Shown here one piece after another: positions 9,270-21,500 of a DNA stretch of 56,915 bases. The notes below the pieces were generated by a model. It was not told the origin of the DNA. It saw only the letters and a list, made by a program, of their open reading frames with translations, and searched no databases. A program made the translations under genes and the position numbers. Positions within the stretch are counted from its first letter, which is position 1. The number at the start of each line of letters is the position of its first letter. This DNA is from Akkermansiaceae bacterium UBA2381 (lineage in GTDB: Bacteria > Verrucomicrobiota > Verrucomicrobiia > Verrucomicrobiales > DEV007), in NCBI GenBank assembly GCA_002344215.1, contig DDSV01000003.1, positions 146,265 to 203,179 of the forward strand, in the 5' to 3' direction.

Positions 9270-9450
9270 CGCCGGAATCCGTTTTGCTGAGTCCTTGAGC
9301 GGGAATCAAAGACGCGGAAACGGCGGGTGGATCAGGCATGGATCCTGCGTTTCAAAACGCCTGGCGAGAGGTCAATCTTCTTGCGCCGTAATTTGCCGAT
9401 TTTCGGGTGGTTTTACCAACGAAGTCCGGTAACTTCCCGCAGAATGGGCA

Positions 9451-11205
9451 ATGTCCGGTATCCAACACAGCATGAATCGTAGACTGGCGGGGGTATTGAT
9501 CCCGATTTTTTCCATCAGGGGGGAGAATGACCTCGGAATCGGCGACGTTAAAAGCCTTCACGATTTTGTGGGATTTGCCTCGGAGACGGGATTTGGATTC
9601 ATCCAATTGCTCCCCATCAATGAGACGGGGCCCGACAACAGTCCCTACAACTCCATCAGTTCGGTCGCGATCGAACCGATGACCCTCGATTGTTCTCCGG
9701 CCGGGCTCACTGACCTGACCCAGGATGACTTCCAAGAGGTGATCAGCGGGGTCGATCTGGAGCATTTAAATGCCGGTCCGGTTCAGTATGCCGCCGTTCG
9801 ACAACTCAAACACACCCTGCTCAGAAGGGCCTACACGAAATTTTGCAGCACGGTCTTGAACCACGTCGATACGAGGTCGGCCTCGTTCGAGACATTTTGT
9901 CAGGCGGAAGCGGCCTGGCTCAATGACTATTGCCTGTTCCGTTTCCTGATGGATCGCGAGGGCGGCAGTCAGGTCTGGCAGCACTGGCGCGAGGAGTATC
10001 AGGATCGTGGCCGGGCGCTCGCCTCAATTATTGAGGAAGCAAAGTCCCGCCCTGACGAGATCGACCGGGAGTTGCGGTATTATGCCTACGTTCAATGGAT
10101 TGCCTTTGAACAATGGAAGACGGTGGCGGCGTATGCTTCCTCGAAAGGGGTTTCACTCATGGGGGATATCCCTTTTGGCGTCAGTCTCTACAGTGTGGAT
10201 GTCTGGGCGGATCTGTCGATTTTTGATCTCGACTGGTACGGTGGAGCGCCTCCCGAGCAACTGTTCAAGGATGACGAGTTTGTCCAGAAGTGGGGGCAGA
10301 ACTGGGGAATCCCCCTTTACCGGTGGGATGAACTTGAGAAGAGGGACTTCAGTTGGTGGAAACAGCGTATTTCCAAAACGACGGAGATTTTCAGCATGTT
10401 CCGGGTCGATCATGCCCTCGGATTTTACCGGATCTATTCATTCCCGTGGAATCCGGTGCGCAATGCCGAGTTTCTTCCCTTAACCCACGACGAAGCCGCC
10501 GCACGCTGCGGAGGGAGACTTCCCGGATTCCGCCCGCGTCCGGATCACTCGGAGGAATTCAAGGCGGCAAACCGGGAGGAAGGTGAGAAGTATTTCCGGA
10601 TGATCCTGGATGCCGCCGCCGGGGCTGAGGTCATCGCCGAGGATCTGGGCACCGTTCCGGACTATGTCAGGCCTTCTCTGGAGAGCCTCGGGATCGCGGG
10701 CATGAAGGTTCCGCAGTGGGAATTCAGTGAGGGGAGAGTAAGTTCGGGGCTCCACTACCCCGCCCTTTCCTTTGCGACCTATGCCTCACATGACCACGCA
10801 CCAATGCGGGCGCAATGGGAGCAGCAGCTCGGTCAGATGCGGCAGGCCGAGGCTGACAGCCACGAGTATTGGGAAGCCCGAAATTTTCTCACCACCCTCT
10901 GCTCGTTCGCCGGAATCGAACTGCCCTGGAACGATCCTCCGGAATACAGTTCCGAAGTATGGGAGAAGCTCCTGCGGGAACTCTGCCTTTCGCAATCGGA
11001 CCGCGTTGCGGTGATGATCAACGATCTGATCCTGGAAACGGAACGAATCAATGTCCCCGGGGTCATGGACGGGACAAACTGGAGCTACCGCATCCCCATG
11101 ACAGCCAGAGGGCTAACCGTTGACAAAGAGTTCTGGCCGTTACGGGAGTCACTAAAAAAGCTCTTGAACGAGACCGGTCGTTCGAGAAGGGTGCTTGGCC
11201 TTTAG
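9451..11205 (+). CDS. malQ: 4-alpha-glucanotransferase
   Basis: GH77 amylomaltase. It transfers alpha-1,4-glucan segments between maltodextrins and works with glycogen or maltose metabolism in the cytoplasm. The 584-aa product has the family's opening (GVLIPIFSIRGENDLGIGD), the LLPINETGPDNSPYNSISS segment, GDIPFGVSLYSVDVW, FRVDHALGFYRIY with the nucleophile Asp, and AEDLGTVPDYV with the acid/base Glu. Alternative starts are ATG 9451 and ATG 9472 (seven residues shorter). Neither has a clear ribosome binding site. It lies 181 bp after nagA and 82 bp before mdh on the same strand, so it may be in a loose metabolic operon. Confidence 0.92.
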   Translation: MSGIQHSMNRRLAGVLIPIFSIRGENDLGIGDVKSLHDFVGFASETGFGFIQLLPINETGPDNSPYNSISSVAIEPMTLDCSPAGLTDLTQDDFQEVISGVDLEHLNAGPVQYAAVRQLKHTLLRRAYTKFCSTVLNHVDTRSASFETFCQAEAAWLNDYCLFRFLMDREGGSQVWQHWREEYQDRGRALASIIEEAKSRPDEIDRELRYYAYVQWIAFEQWKTVAAYASSKGVSLMGDIPFGVSLYSVDVWADLSIFDLDWYGGAPPEQLFKDDEFVQKWGQNWGIPLYRWDELEKRDFSWWKQRISKTTEIFSMFRVDHALGFYRIYSFPWNPVRNAEFLPLTHDEAAARCGGRLPGFRPRPDHSEEFKAANREEGEKYFRMILDAAAGAEVIAEDLGTVPDYVRPSLESLGIAGMKVPQWEFSEGRVSSGLHYPALSFATYASHDHAPMRAQWEQQLGQMRQAEADSHEYWEARNFLTTLCSFAGIELPWNDPPEYSSEVWEKLLRELCLSQSDRVAVMINDLILETERINVPGVMDGTNWSYRIPMTARGLTVDKEFWPLRESLKKLLNETGRSRRVLGL

Positions 11206-11287
11206 ATTGCAGAATCTTTGCATAATCCGGCTCGAAAAACTTGAATGCCTCGTTCAAATTCAAGCGGATATCACATTTTAATATACC

Positions 11288-12271
11288 ATGACTAATCCAA
11301 TACGTGTTGCAGTGACCGGCGCCGCCGGTCAGATCGGATATTCGCTTCTTTTCCGCATTGCGAGCGGAGCCATGTTCGGCCCGGACCAGAAGGTGGCCCT
11401 GAATCTGATCGAGATCGAACCGGGCATGAAAGCGCTTGAGGGAGTGGTCATGGAGCTGGATGATTGTGCTTTCCCGCTGCTCACGGACATTCGTTCCACC
11501 TCGGATCTGGATGCGGGTTTCACTGACGTGAACTGGGCCCTCCTCGTCGGCAGTGTCCCGAGGAAGCAGGGGATGGAGCGAAAGGATCTCCTCAGCATCA
11601 ACGGCAAGATCTTCACCGGCCAGGGCCGCGCCATCGCGGCGAATGCGGCGTCTGATGTCCGGACTCTGGTCGTGGGCAACCCTTGTAACACCAACTGCCT
11701 CATCGCCATGAACAGCGGAGGTGAGATCCCCAAGGACCGCTGGTTTGCGATGACCCGTCTGGATGAAAACCGGGCAAAGTCCCAGCTCGCCGCGAAAGCC
11801 GGGGTGCATGTGAGTGAAGTCTCGAGAACAACGATCTGGGGAAACCATTCGGCGACCCAGTATCCTGATTTTTACAGCGCCCTCATCGGAGGGGCGCCGG
11901 CGACTGAAGTGATCAAGGATGAAGTCTGGCTTCAGGGCAGTTTTATCGAAACCGTTCAGAAGAGGGGTGCGGCGATCATTGAGGCGAGAGGATCCTCTTC
12001 CGCCGCGTCGGCAGCAAACGCCGTCGTTGATACGGTGAGAAGTCTGACCACTCCGACTCCATCAGGTGACTGGAACAGTGTTTGTGTCTGCTCGGACGGT
12101 TCCTATGGGATCGACAAGGGGCTCATTGCCTCGTTTCCTATCCGCTCGACCGGAAAGACCTGGGAAATCGTTCAGGATGTTCCGGTGAATGAGTTTAGCC
12201 GGGGAAAAATCGAGGCTTCGGTACAGGAGTTGCGTGAGGAGCGGGAGGCCGTGGCCGATCTGCTTCCCTGA
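11288..12271 (+). CDS. mdh: Malate dehydrogenase (NAD-dependent)
   Basis: Interconverts malate and oxaloacetate in the citric acid cycle. The 327-aa product belongs to the larger cytosolic-type MDH group, with the N-terminal dinucleotide motif TGAAGQIGYSLLFRI, a VMELDDCAFPLL segment, catalytic-site segments MTRLDENRAKSQLA and IWGNHSATQYPDF (proton-relay His), and SSAASAANA near the end. Length and motifs are complete. No Shine-Dalgarno is visible before the ATG (AT-rich TTTTAATATACC), so initiation may rely on an unstructured leader. It is followed by 243 bp of non-coding DNA and then the megasynthase. Confidence 0.95.
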   Translation: MTNPIRVAVTGAAGQIGYSLLFRIASGAMFGPDQKVALNLIEIEPGMKALEGVVMELDDCAFPLLTDIRSTSDLDAGFTDVNWALLVGSVPRKQGMERKDLLSINGKIFTGQGRAIAANAASDVRTLVVGNPCNTNCLIAMNSGGEIPKDRWFAMTRLDENRAKSQLAAKAGVHVSEVSRTTIWGNHSATQYPDFYSALIGGAPATEVIKDEVWLQGSFIETVQKRGAAIIEARGSSSAASAANAVVDTVRSLTTPTPSGDWNSVCVCSDGSYGIDKGLIASFPIRSTGKTWEIVQDVPVNEFSRGKIEASVQELREEREAVADLLP

Positions 12272-12323
12272 CCCAGACGGGGTTTGCGGTCGGTGAGCCT
12301 CCAGGGTGGGGGTGTATACCCTA

Positions 12324-12352
12324 TTGACTGAGGGCTTCAAAACGTTTATGAC
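12324..12352 (+). promoter_or_regulatory. Sigma70-like promoter candidate for the megasynthase
   Basis: TTGACT (12324-12329), a 17-bp spacer and TATGAC (12347-12352). The -35 box matches 5 of 6 and the -10 box 4 of 6 consensus bases. Transcription would start near 12359, giving a leader of about 155 nt. The call rests on pattern only. Confidence 0.4.
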
Positions 12353-12444
12353 ATGCAATCTCGCTCCCGACGATTTTCCCGATTTCCGTAATTTCAGCCT
12401 ATTCCTCTAAAGTTTTATCTATCAAGCGTTTACGTCCTAAGATT

Positions 12445-12481
12445 AAGCCTGTAAACCCGCTCTTCGGCAGGTTTCGGGCTT
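12445..12481 (+). promoter_or_regulatory. Structured leader hairpin before the megasynthase
   Basis: AAGCC...GGCTT encloses AAACC...GGTTT with small internal loops. CCTG (12448-12451) can alternatively pair with CAGG (12468-12471). A regulatory role is possible, but there is no T-tract and no known riboswitch pattern. The ATG at 12515 follows 33 bases later without a Shine-Dalgarno. Confidence 0.3.
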
Positions 12482-12514
12482 ACTCGTTTTCATTTTCCAC
12501 TGCCAAATATTGAT

Positions 12515-15500
12515 ATGTCCGATCAAAAGCCAGCGACCCACGAGCCTTTAGCCATTGTAGGAATCGGGTGCCGACTGCCCGGCGGGGTGAATGGTCCCGA
12601 GTCGTTCTGGCAAATGATGGTCGAGGAACGCTCGGGAATTATCCCGGTGCCGACTGATCGCTGGAACCGGGAACGCTGGTATCACGAGAACGTGGAGATT
12701 CCGGGGAAGATGATCACCAAATGGGGTGGCTTTATCCACGATTTTGATAAATTTGATGCCCAGTTTTTCGGAATTTCCCCCCGGGAGGCCCTGCGGATGG
12801 ACCCGCAGCAGCGATGGATGCTGGAAGCGGCCTGGGAATCTCTTGAAGATGCGGGAATGGCGCCTGACAGCCTTCGTGGCAGCCAAACCGCCGTTTATGT
12901 GGGGATTGCCTCGAACGATTATGCGAACGTCGCGCAAAGCGATCCCCGCAACGTCGACGTGCACACCAATTCGGGCAGCACACTCTCGATCGCTTCGAAC
13001 CGGATTTCCTACCTTTTTGACCTCAAGGGGCCTTCGGTCTCGGTGGATACGGCTTGTTCCTCCGCCCTGGTGGCAATCAATCTTGCCTGTGAGAGTGTCT
13101 GGTCCGGCGAAGCGACGATGGCGCTTGCCGGGGGAGTCAATGCGCTCCTGACTCCTGATGCGTCGATCGGCTTCTCAAAGGCGACTATGCTTTCGCCCTC
13201 GGGCCAGTGTTTTGCCTTTGATGACCGGGCCAACGGCTACGTTCGCGGCGAAGGGGCCGGAATGTTTGTCATCAAAAAACTCGCCGACGCTCAGCGCGAC
13301 GGTGACCGGGTTTATTGCACGATCCGCGCGGCGGTGATTAATCAGGACGGACATACTTCGTCGATGACGGTTCCCGGTGTGGAGACCCAGGCAAAGATGC
13401 TTGAAGACGCGTTCGCCAAAGCCGGCATCGAACCAAAGCAGGTTCGCTACATGGAGGCTCATGGAACCGGTACGCCTGTCGGGGATCCCATTGAGACGAG
13501 AGCCCTCGGTCAGGTGCTTTCGAGAGGAAGGGATGAGGGTGACTACTGTCTGATTGGTTCGGTGAAAACGAACGTCGGACACCTCGAGTCCGGGTCAGGG
13601 GTAGCCGGGGTGGCCAAGGCGGCTCTGGTTCTTTATCACAACATGGTTCCGGCAAGTTTGAACTTCAAACGGCCGAACCCGAACATTCCCTTTGAAGAGT
13701 TCAAGCTCAAGGTGGCTTCAGAACTCCAGCCGCTTCCGCATCTCGGTGACCTTCCCCCTGTCGTCGGGGTAAACAGCTTTGGTTTCGGCGGGACAAACTC
13801 CCATATTGTGCTTGGCGCGGCGCCGGCTCCCGCCAAGGCGGAAAAATCAGGATTGCCTCTTACCTTGAGTAAGGGTGCGCCTGAAGCTGAGGTAATCAGG
13901 CCCGTGCTTCTTCCACTGTCAGGTCGAGGCGAGGATGCCTTGAGAGACAATGTGATCAAGTGGAGGCGTTTCCTCCGCGCGACCGACGATGACCTTCGCG
14001 AAATCGCCTCTGCCGCAGGGTGCAAGCGCGAGCATCACGATAACCGCCTCGCTTTTGTTGCCAGCGACAAGGACAGTCTCATCCACAGCATGACCGAGTG
14101 GCTCGCGACCGGAGACGGTGGCGACTCGGTGAGCGGAAAATGTGCGGGTGAGGCCCATCCGCTGGTGTTTGTTTTCACCGGTCAGGGAGCTCAGTGGTGG
14201 GCGATGGGGCAGGAGTTGATCAAGCGTGAGCCCGTCTTCCGGGGAGTTCTTGAGGAGATCGACACCCATTTGAAGCCTCTCGCCGGATGGTCTCTCGTGG
14301 AAGAGATGACTCGCGATGAGGCCTCTTCGCAGATCAACCGCACAAACATCGCCCAACCTGCTATCTTCGGCCTGCAAGTGGCCCTCGCCGAGCTATGGAA
14401 ATCGTGGGGCATCGTGCCTTCGAAAGTGGTCGGACACTCGGTGGGTGAAGTGGCGGCGGCGTATGTCGCCGGTGCTTACACGATGAAGGATGCTGTCACG
14501 ATCATCTATCATCGTTCCCGCCTTCAGGATATGACCGGAGGCAAGGGTCGCATGGTGGCGGTCGGGCTTTCCCAGGCCGAAGCCAAAAAAGTGATCGCCG
14601 GAAATGAAGACAAGGTCAAAGTGGCCGTCATCAACAGTCCCGGCATGGTAACTTTGGCCGGTGATACTGAACCGCTGGAGGCGCTTGTCGCCACTCTTGA
14701 AGAGAGCGGAAAATTTGTTCGATGGCTGAGAATTGACTACGCGTTCCACACCCACCAGATGGAACCGATCAAGGATGAGCTTCTTGAGACACTGGCAGGC
14801 ATCAAACCGCGCGCTACTACGATTCCGTATATCTCCACCGTCACCGGAGGTGTCTGTGAGGGAACACGCCTTAATGCCGACTACTGGTGGCAGAATGTTC
14901 GGGAGGCCGTTCTCTTTGCTCCGGCCATCGCCGGTCTGATCCGCTCCGGTGAGGACTCTTTCCTGGAGGTCGGGCCTCACCCGGCGCTGCAGAACCCCAT
15001 CATGGAATGTCTCTCCGAGCAGGGGAGGAAGGGGCATTATTATTCCAGCCTTCGCCGCAAATCAGACGAGTCGGTTGAAATGCTGACGAATCTGGCCACG
15101 CTGCATATTCACGGTTACAAAGTGGACTGGAGATCGGTGAACCGTGCGGAAGGACGGGATGTCCGTCTTCCCACCTACGCCTGGCAGAAGGAGCGTTTCT
15201 GGCTCGAATCGGCCGAGGGTCGTTACCAGCGCTGCGCGCCGCTCGAGCATCCGCTCCTCGGTCTTGCCAAAGTGGCCTCTCATCCGACCTGGCAGTTTGA
15301 TCTGGATCCCCGCTACTTCACCTGGCTCGACGATCACCGCTTCTGGGACAGTGTTGTTTTTCCCGCATCGGGCTATGGCGAGATCGGTCTGGCAATCGCC
15401 CGCAAGATGTTTCCGGGGGAGAATTATGTGGTCGAGGACCTCGAGATGAAGAAAGCGCTCTTCGTCTCCGAGGAAAAAGTTCCCGTCGTCGAAGTTGTCT

Positions 15501-18500
15501 TCGATCCCGCCACCCGTATTTTTCAAGTTTTCAGTTCTAGCGGGGAGCGGAGAGATTGGGACCTGAACTCTCAGGGAGTGCTTCGCAAATTGCCGCTTCC
15601 GGTGGAGTCCTCAGTTGACCTTGAGGCGATCAAATCCCGGTTGCCCAGGCATTTCTCGCACGAAGAATACTACGAGGATTACGAAGAGGCCGGGTACCAG
15701 TTCCGACCCTTGTTCCAGCATCTCGTTAACGTGTGGAGACGCGACGGCGAGGCACTTGCGGAGATCGTCGCTCCCGAGGGACTGCGTGATACGATCCCGG
15801 ACCACCACTTCCATCCGGCGGTGCTTGACGCCTGTTTTCACACCGTCAAAGGCGGACAGGTGATTCCGGACGGTGCGCTGGCAACCGACTATTTCTACCT
15901 CCCGGCCTCGATTCGCAGTATCCGTCTATATGTCGACAAACCGCCCTTGCGTCTTTGGGGGCATGCGAAAGTGAATTCGGACAATGACCGCGAGTATATC
16001 ATCGCCGACATCAAGGTTTATGACGACGGAGGAAATCTGGTCGGGGAAATCTTCGGCTTCCGCGCTGACCGGGTCGAGCAGTCGACACTGGATGAACTCG
16101 AAAAGTGTATCTACGAGGCAAAATGGAAGCCTCTGAGGCTTAAGGATACCCGCATCGAGGGTGACGCCGGGCTGCCGGATCCCGAAGAGTTGGTAAAGGC
16201 GGCGATGGATGGTCTCGACACGCTTTACGCTGCCAGAGGTCTTGCCAATCATTACGGGAAGTTTCTTCCGGCGATGGAGGAACTCTCACGTCAGTTCATC
16301 ATCAACGCCTACCTTGAACTCGGATGGAAGCCGCAGTTGGGCGATCGGATCACGGTGGAGAAGCATATGCGGGATCTGGCGATCGCCGATCAACACCGGA
16401 AGCTCGTTTTCGGTCAACTCACCGCTTTGACCACCGGTGGGGTGTTAAAGACGATTGGCGAAAGTGAGTGGGAAGTCATTGAGGTTCCGATGCACGAGGA
16501 AGCCCTCAAGTGGATCGACCGGCTTGCCAAACAGATGCCCGAGTTCGCTTCCGAGGCGGAACTGCAACGACTTGCCGGCCCGAATCTTGCCGGCGTCCTC
16601 TGCGGAGAGATGGATCCGTTGGAAGTCCTGTTCCCGGGAGGATCGTCCCGGGTGATGGAGCGCTTCTATCGCGAGGGAGCGGACTTCCCGGTGATCAATG
16701 AGCAGATCAAAAAAGCGCTCGTGAAGGCAGTGGAGAATCTGCCGCAACGACGGGCGGTCCGGGTTCTCGAAGTGGGAGCCGGGACCGGTTCTCTTACCAG
16801 CCAGATCCTTCCGGCATTTCCTTCAGATCGAACGGAATATTTCTTCACGGACAACGGACCCACCTTCCTTCAGGCGGCCCAGGAACGGTTCGAGGGGGAC
16901 TACCCCTTTGTAGAATACAAAATGTTCGACTGCGAGAAGGCACCGGAACTTCAAGGCTTCGAGCCGCACTACTTTGATATCGTTCTCGCCTCGAACGTCA
17001 TTCACGCAACGAGTGACCTCAAGGTGACGCTGAATAACTTGCGCCGCTGTCTGGCTCCGAATGGAATTCTCATGTTCCTTGAGGTGACCTGGAGCAGGGC
17101 CTCTCTTGATAACGTCTTCGGACTGCTTCCGGGATGGTGGAGGTTTTCCGACACCGACCTCCGGAAACGCACCGCCCTTCTCACTCGAAACCAGTGGGAG
17201 AAACTTCTCTCCGATCTGGAGTTCAGAGACGTCACCAGTTTTATCAGTTCTCCAAAGCTTGAAGAAGATCAGCAGGCTTGTCTGGTGGCGAGAGCTCCCG
17301 AGCCGGTTTTCATGACCGGCGGGGATCTGCCGGCAGAAGATGAAGGGGCTGCCCCGACTTTCGGGAGCACCCAGCCGGAAGTGGTTCTCGTCACTGCCAA
17401 TGCATCCCGAATTGCATTGCGTCTCAAGGACAGGCTGAAAACTGACAATCTCGAGGTCGTGGAAGTGCCGGGGACAATACCGGCGCTGGAAGCGGCGCTT
17501 GACCGGATGACCGAGGAGGGGCGTCCGGTGCGGGCGATTCTGCATACGCTTTCACTCGACCACCCGCGGGCGACCGAACTCGATCTGGATTCTCTGAATC
17601 TGGCCCAGGATTCCGGGGTGCGCTTTGCCCGGCAACTCGTCAAAAGTCTTGCCGCGCGTGAGTGGCCGAAGAAGCCGAGGATCCTATTCCTGACACGGGG
17701 TACGATGCCGGTGATCCCGGGAGAAGCACTGCCGGGTTTGGCCTCGGCTCCGCTTACCGGATTGCTGCGTGTGGCGAACAACGAGCAACCCGATTTTATC
17801 TGGGCTCAGGTCGACCTTGACCCTAACGAAAATCCCTTCGAGATCGATGATCTTGCCGATGAGATTTGCGAAGTGACGCGTGAGCACGAAATCGGTTTCC
17901 GCGGGAACGGACGTTATGTTCGCAGGATCCAACGGATCAAACCGGACGAACTGGTTTCAAGAACCCGCAATGCGGTGCAGAAGGACGGCAGTGTCCTGCC
18001 TTACCGATTGCAGATCGATAAGCCCGGTATTCTGACCAATCTCTCCCTGAACGAGACGTTCCGGCGAGAGCCCGATGCCGAGGAGATCGAGGTGGTCGTG
18101 AAGGCAGGGGGAATCAATTTCCGTGATGTCATGAAGGCCCTCGGAATCTATCCGGGTCAACCTGTCGATCTGAAATGGTTCGGAGATGATTTTTCAGGCA
18201 CCGTGGTACGAGTGGGCAGTGCCGTCAAAGACATCAAAGCCGGCGATCATGTCGTCGGGATGGCTCCCTACTGCTTCCGCAGTTATGTGACCGTTCACCG
18301 GAATATGGTTTTCCGTAAACCGGACACGATGAGCTTTGTTGAAGCGGCAACTTTGCCGACTGTCTTCCTTACCTCCCACTATGCGATTTGTGAACTCGCA
18401 CGGATGGAGAAGGGGGAAAGCATCCTGATTCATGCCGGAACAGGCGGGGTCGGGCAGGCTGCCATCCAGATTGCCCTCCATCTGGGTCTGACGATTTTCT

Positions 18501-21500
18501 CGACGGCCGGGTCGCCGGAGAAGCGTCAACTGCTTAAGGACATGGGGGTCCACCATGTCCTCGATTCGAGAACTCTGAAGTTCGCCGATGAGATCATGGA
18601 GATCACCGGGGGAGAAGGAGTCGACGCGGTTCTTAACTCGCTCGCGGGTGACTTCATTCCGAAGAACTTCAGTGTCCTCAAGACCTTTGGTCGATACATG
18701 GAGATCGGTAAGGTAGACGTCTACGGGAACTCGAAGATCGGTCTTGAGCCGCTGCGCAACAACGTCAGCTTTTTTGTGATCGACCTTGCCCAGCACCTTC
18801 AAAGCAAGCCGGCCTACATTGCAAGGATGTTCTGTGATCTGGAGGCGAAGTTTTATGACGGCAGCTACGTGCCTCTTCCGCTCAAATCCTTCCCGATTAC
18901 CGGGGTGGTCGATGCCTTCCGCTACATGGCTGCCGGTAAACATGTCGGGAAAAACGTGCTCGATTTTGACCTTCCGGAAATTCCCATCGGTCAGCCGACC
19001 GAGGAAGGTCATCGATTCCGTCCGGATGGAACCTACCTGATCACCGGCGGAGCCGGCGGTTTCGGTCTTGAATTGACCGAGTGGATGAGCCGGAATGGAG
19101 CCCGCCATTTCGCCTTGATGAGCCGTTCCGGTCCGAATGAGGAGTCGCTTCTCAAGATCGAAGCTCTCAGGAGTTCAGGAGTTCAGATCATTGATGCCCG
19201 CGGGGATGTCACGTCCCGGAGCGACGTTGAACGAGTCGTCGGTGAAATTCAGAAGTCGAAGGCACCGCTGATCGGGGTCATCCATGGAGCGATGGTGCTC
19301 GATGATGAGTTTATTCTGGAACTCGATGACGAAAGATTCGACCGGGTTCTTCTCCCCAAAATGCTCGGGGCATGGAACCTGCATGCCGCCACCTTGAACA
19401 TTCCGCTGGAGCATTTCATCTCCTTTTCGTCTTTCTCAGCGGTGATTGGGGCGGTAAAGCAGTCCAATTACAACGCCGGGAACGTCTTTCTCGATCAACT
19501 TTCACACCACCGCCGCTCGCTGGGACTACCCGCGCTCACCTTCAACTGGGGAGCGATCGAGGGAACTGGTTTTGTCGCCAGAAACGAGAAGACGCAGCAG
19601 TATCTGGAGAAGGTTGGTCTCGGAGCCACCAACGTTGAGGAAACGCTATATCTTTTCAGTCTGGGTGTTCCCTCGGATGCCTCGCAGTTGGGAACCGCTC
19701 GTTGCGACTGGCAGGCGCTTGCCCGTTTTAGTCCTTCCGTATCGGGGTCAAACATGTTTGTTCCGGTCGTGCCACGTTCAAACTCCAGCGGTGGTGATTC
19801 CATGGCTGCCAGAATTCTTGAAGCACCGGCCGAGAAGCGTCTTGGTCTGGTGGAGGATTTGATTGCCGCCCAGGTGGGTGCGGTCCTTGGAACGGATGCG
19901 GCGCGTCTCGACAAGGATACTCCTCTCACCAATCTTGGTCTCGATTCGCTCATGGCGATCGAACTGGTCAACCGCATTGAGGAGAAACTCGGGATGTCCA
20001 TGCCGATGGGCTCCGTTCTCAATGGACCGAACATCCGGGATCTTTCTATTCCCGTGCTTGAAAAACTGATTGAGGCAGGTGGATCGTTCGCCGGTTCGGG
20101 CAGCGGCATTGATGCCTCGTCGCTCGTTCCATTCACGGCGACGGGAGAGATGCCCGAGGCGTTTCCGCTGAGTGAGGGCCAGAAGGCGCTCTGGTTCCTG
20201 AATCGTCTTGCTCCGGATTCCTCCGCGTACAATCTCGTCTTCTCGGGCAAGTTCCGACCGCTTCTCGACATCAATGCGATGAAGAAGGCTTTCGGACTTC
20301 TCTTTGAGCGTCACCCGTTGATTGACGTGACTTTCTCAACGAGAGGCGGAGAGCCGGTTCAGGTGGTTCAAAAAGGGCGGACGATTGATTTCCGCGAGCA
20401 TGACTGCACTGCCCTCAATGATGAGCAGCTCAAAGAGTTGATCAGTGATCATGCCGACAGGCCCTTCAATCTGGAGAGAGGCCCGGTCGTTCGACTTGAA
20501 CTTTTCCGCACTGCTGACAAAGCCCACGTGGCCCTTCTCAGCATGCATCACATCGTCTCGGATGCATGGTCGATCGCGACGATGATTCAGGATTTGATCG
20601 AGTACTACTTCTCGACCAAGGCCGGCCGGACTCCTCAGGTCGAACCGATTGCGGCGACGTATTACGACTTCGTGAACTGGGAAAAGGCCCACCTCGCCAG
20701 CGAATCCGGTGAGCGGATGTTTGAATACTGGAGAGATCACCTTGCCGGCGCTCCGGCAGCCATCGATCTGCCGACCGACCGACCCAGGGCGGCCATTCAG
20801 ACCTTCAACGGTGCGACCTACGGATTCCAGTTCGACGAGGCCCTCACGGAATCCGTCGATGCGCTTTCGAAGGATAACAACGTGACCCTCTTCACGACGC
20901 TTCTGTCCGCCTACAATATTCTGATGCACCGTTATTGTCAGCAGGACGATATCGTTGTCGGGGTGCCTCTGGCAGGACGGACTCAGTCTGAGCTCAGGAA
21001 CAGCGTCGGTTACTTCATCAATCCCGTGCCGGTGAGAAGTGTGATCGAAGCCGACCCGTCGGTTGAGGATTACCTCGCTTCGAACAGCCGCTGCGTCAGT
21101 GGGGCGCTGGAGAATCAGCAGTATCCGCTCGCCCGTATGGTTGATCGCCTGAAGGTGGCCCGGGATCCGGGAAGGTCCCCCTTGTTCCAGGTGAGTTTCT
21201 CAATGGAGAAGGTTCCGGGAATCGATGATGAAGGCATTGCCGTATTCCTCATCGGTCAGGGAGGACATACCTTCCACGTCGGAGATCTTTCGATGGAGAC
21301 AATTGATCTCACGACGCGTCACGCTCAGTTTGAGATCACCCTGACGGTCGAAGAGGCCGGAGGGCAGTTGTTCGGCTGCTGGCATTACAACCGTGACCTG
21401 TTTGACCGGGAAACCATCGCTGAACTCAGCAGTCTCTATGAGAAGGTGCTCCGGGCAATCACAGCGAATCCGGACTCGAAAATATCGGCTATTCGTCTGC

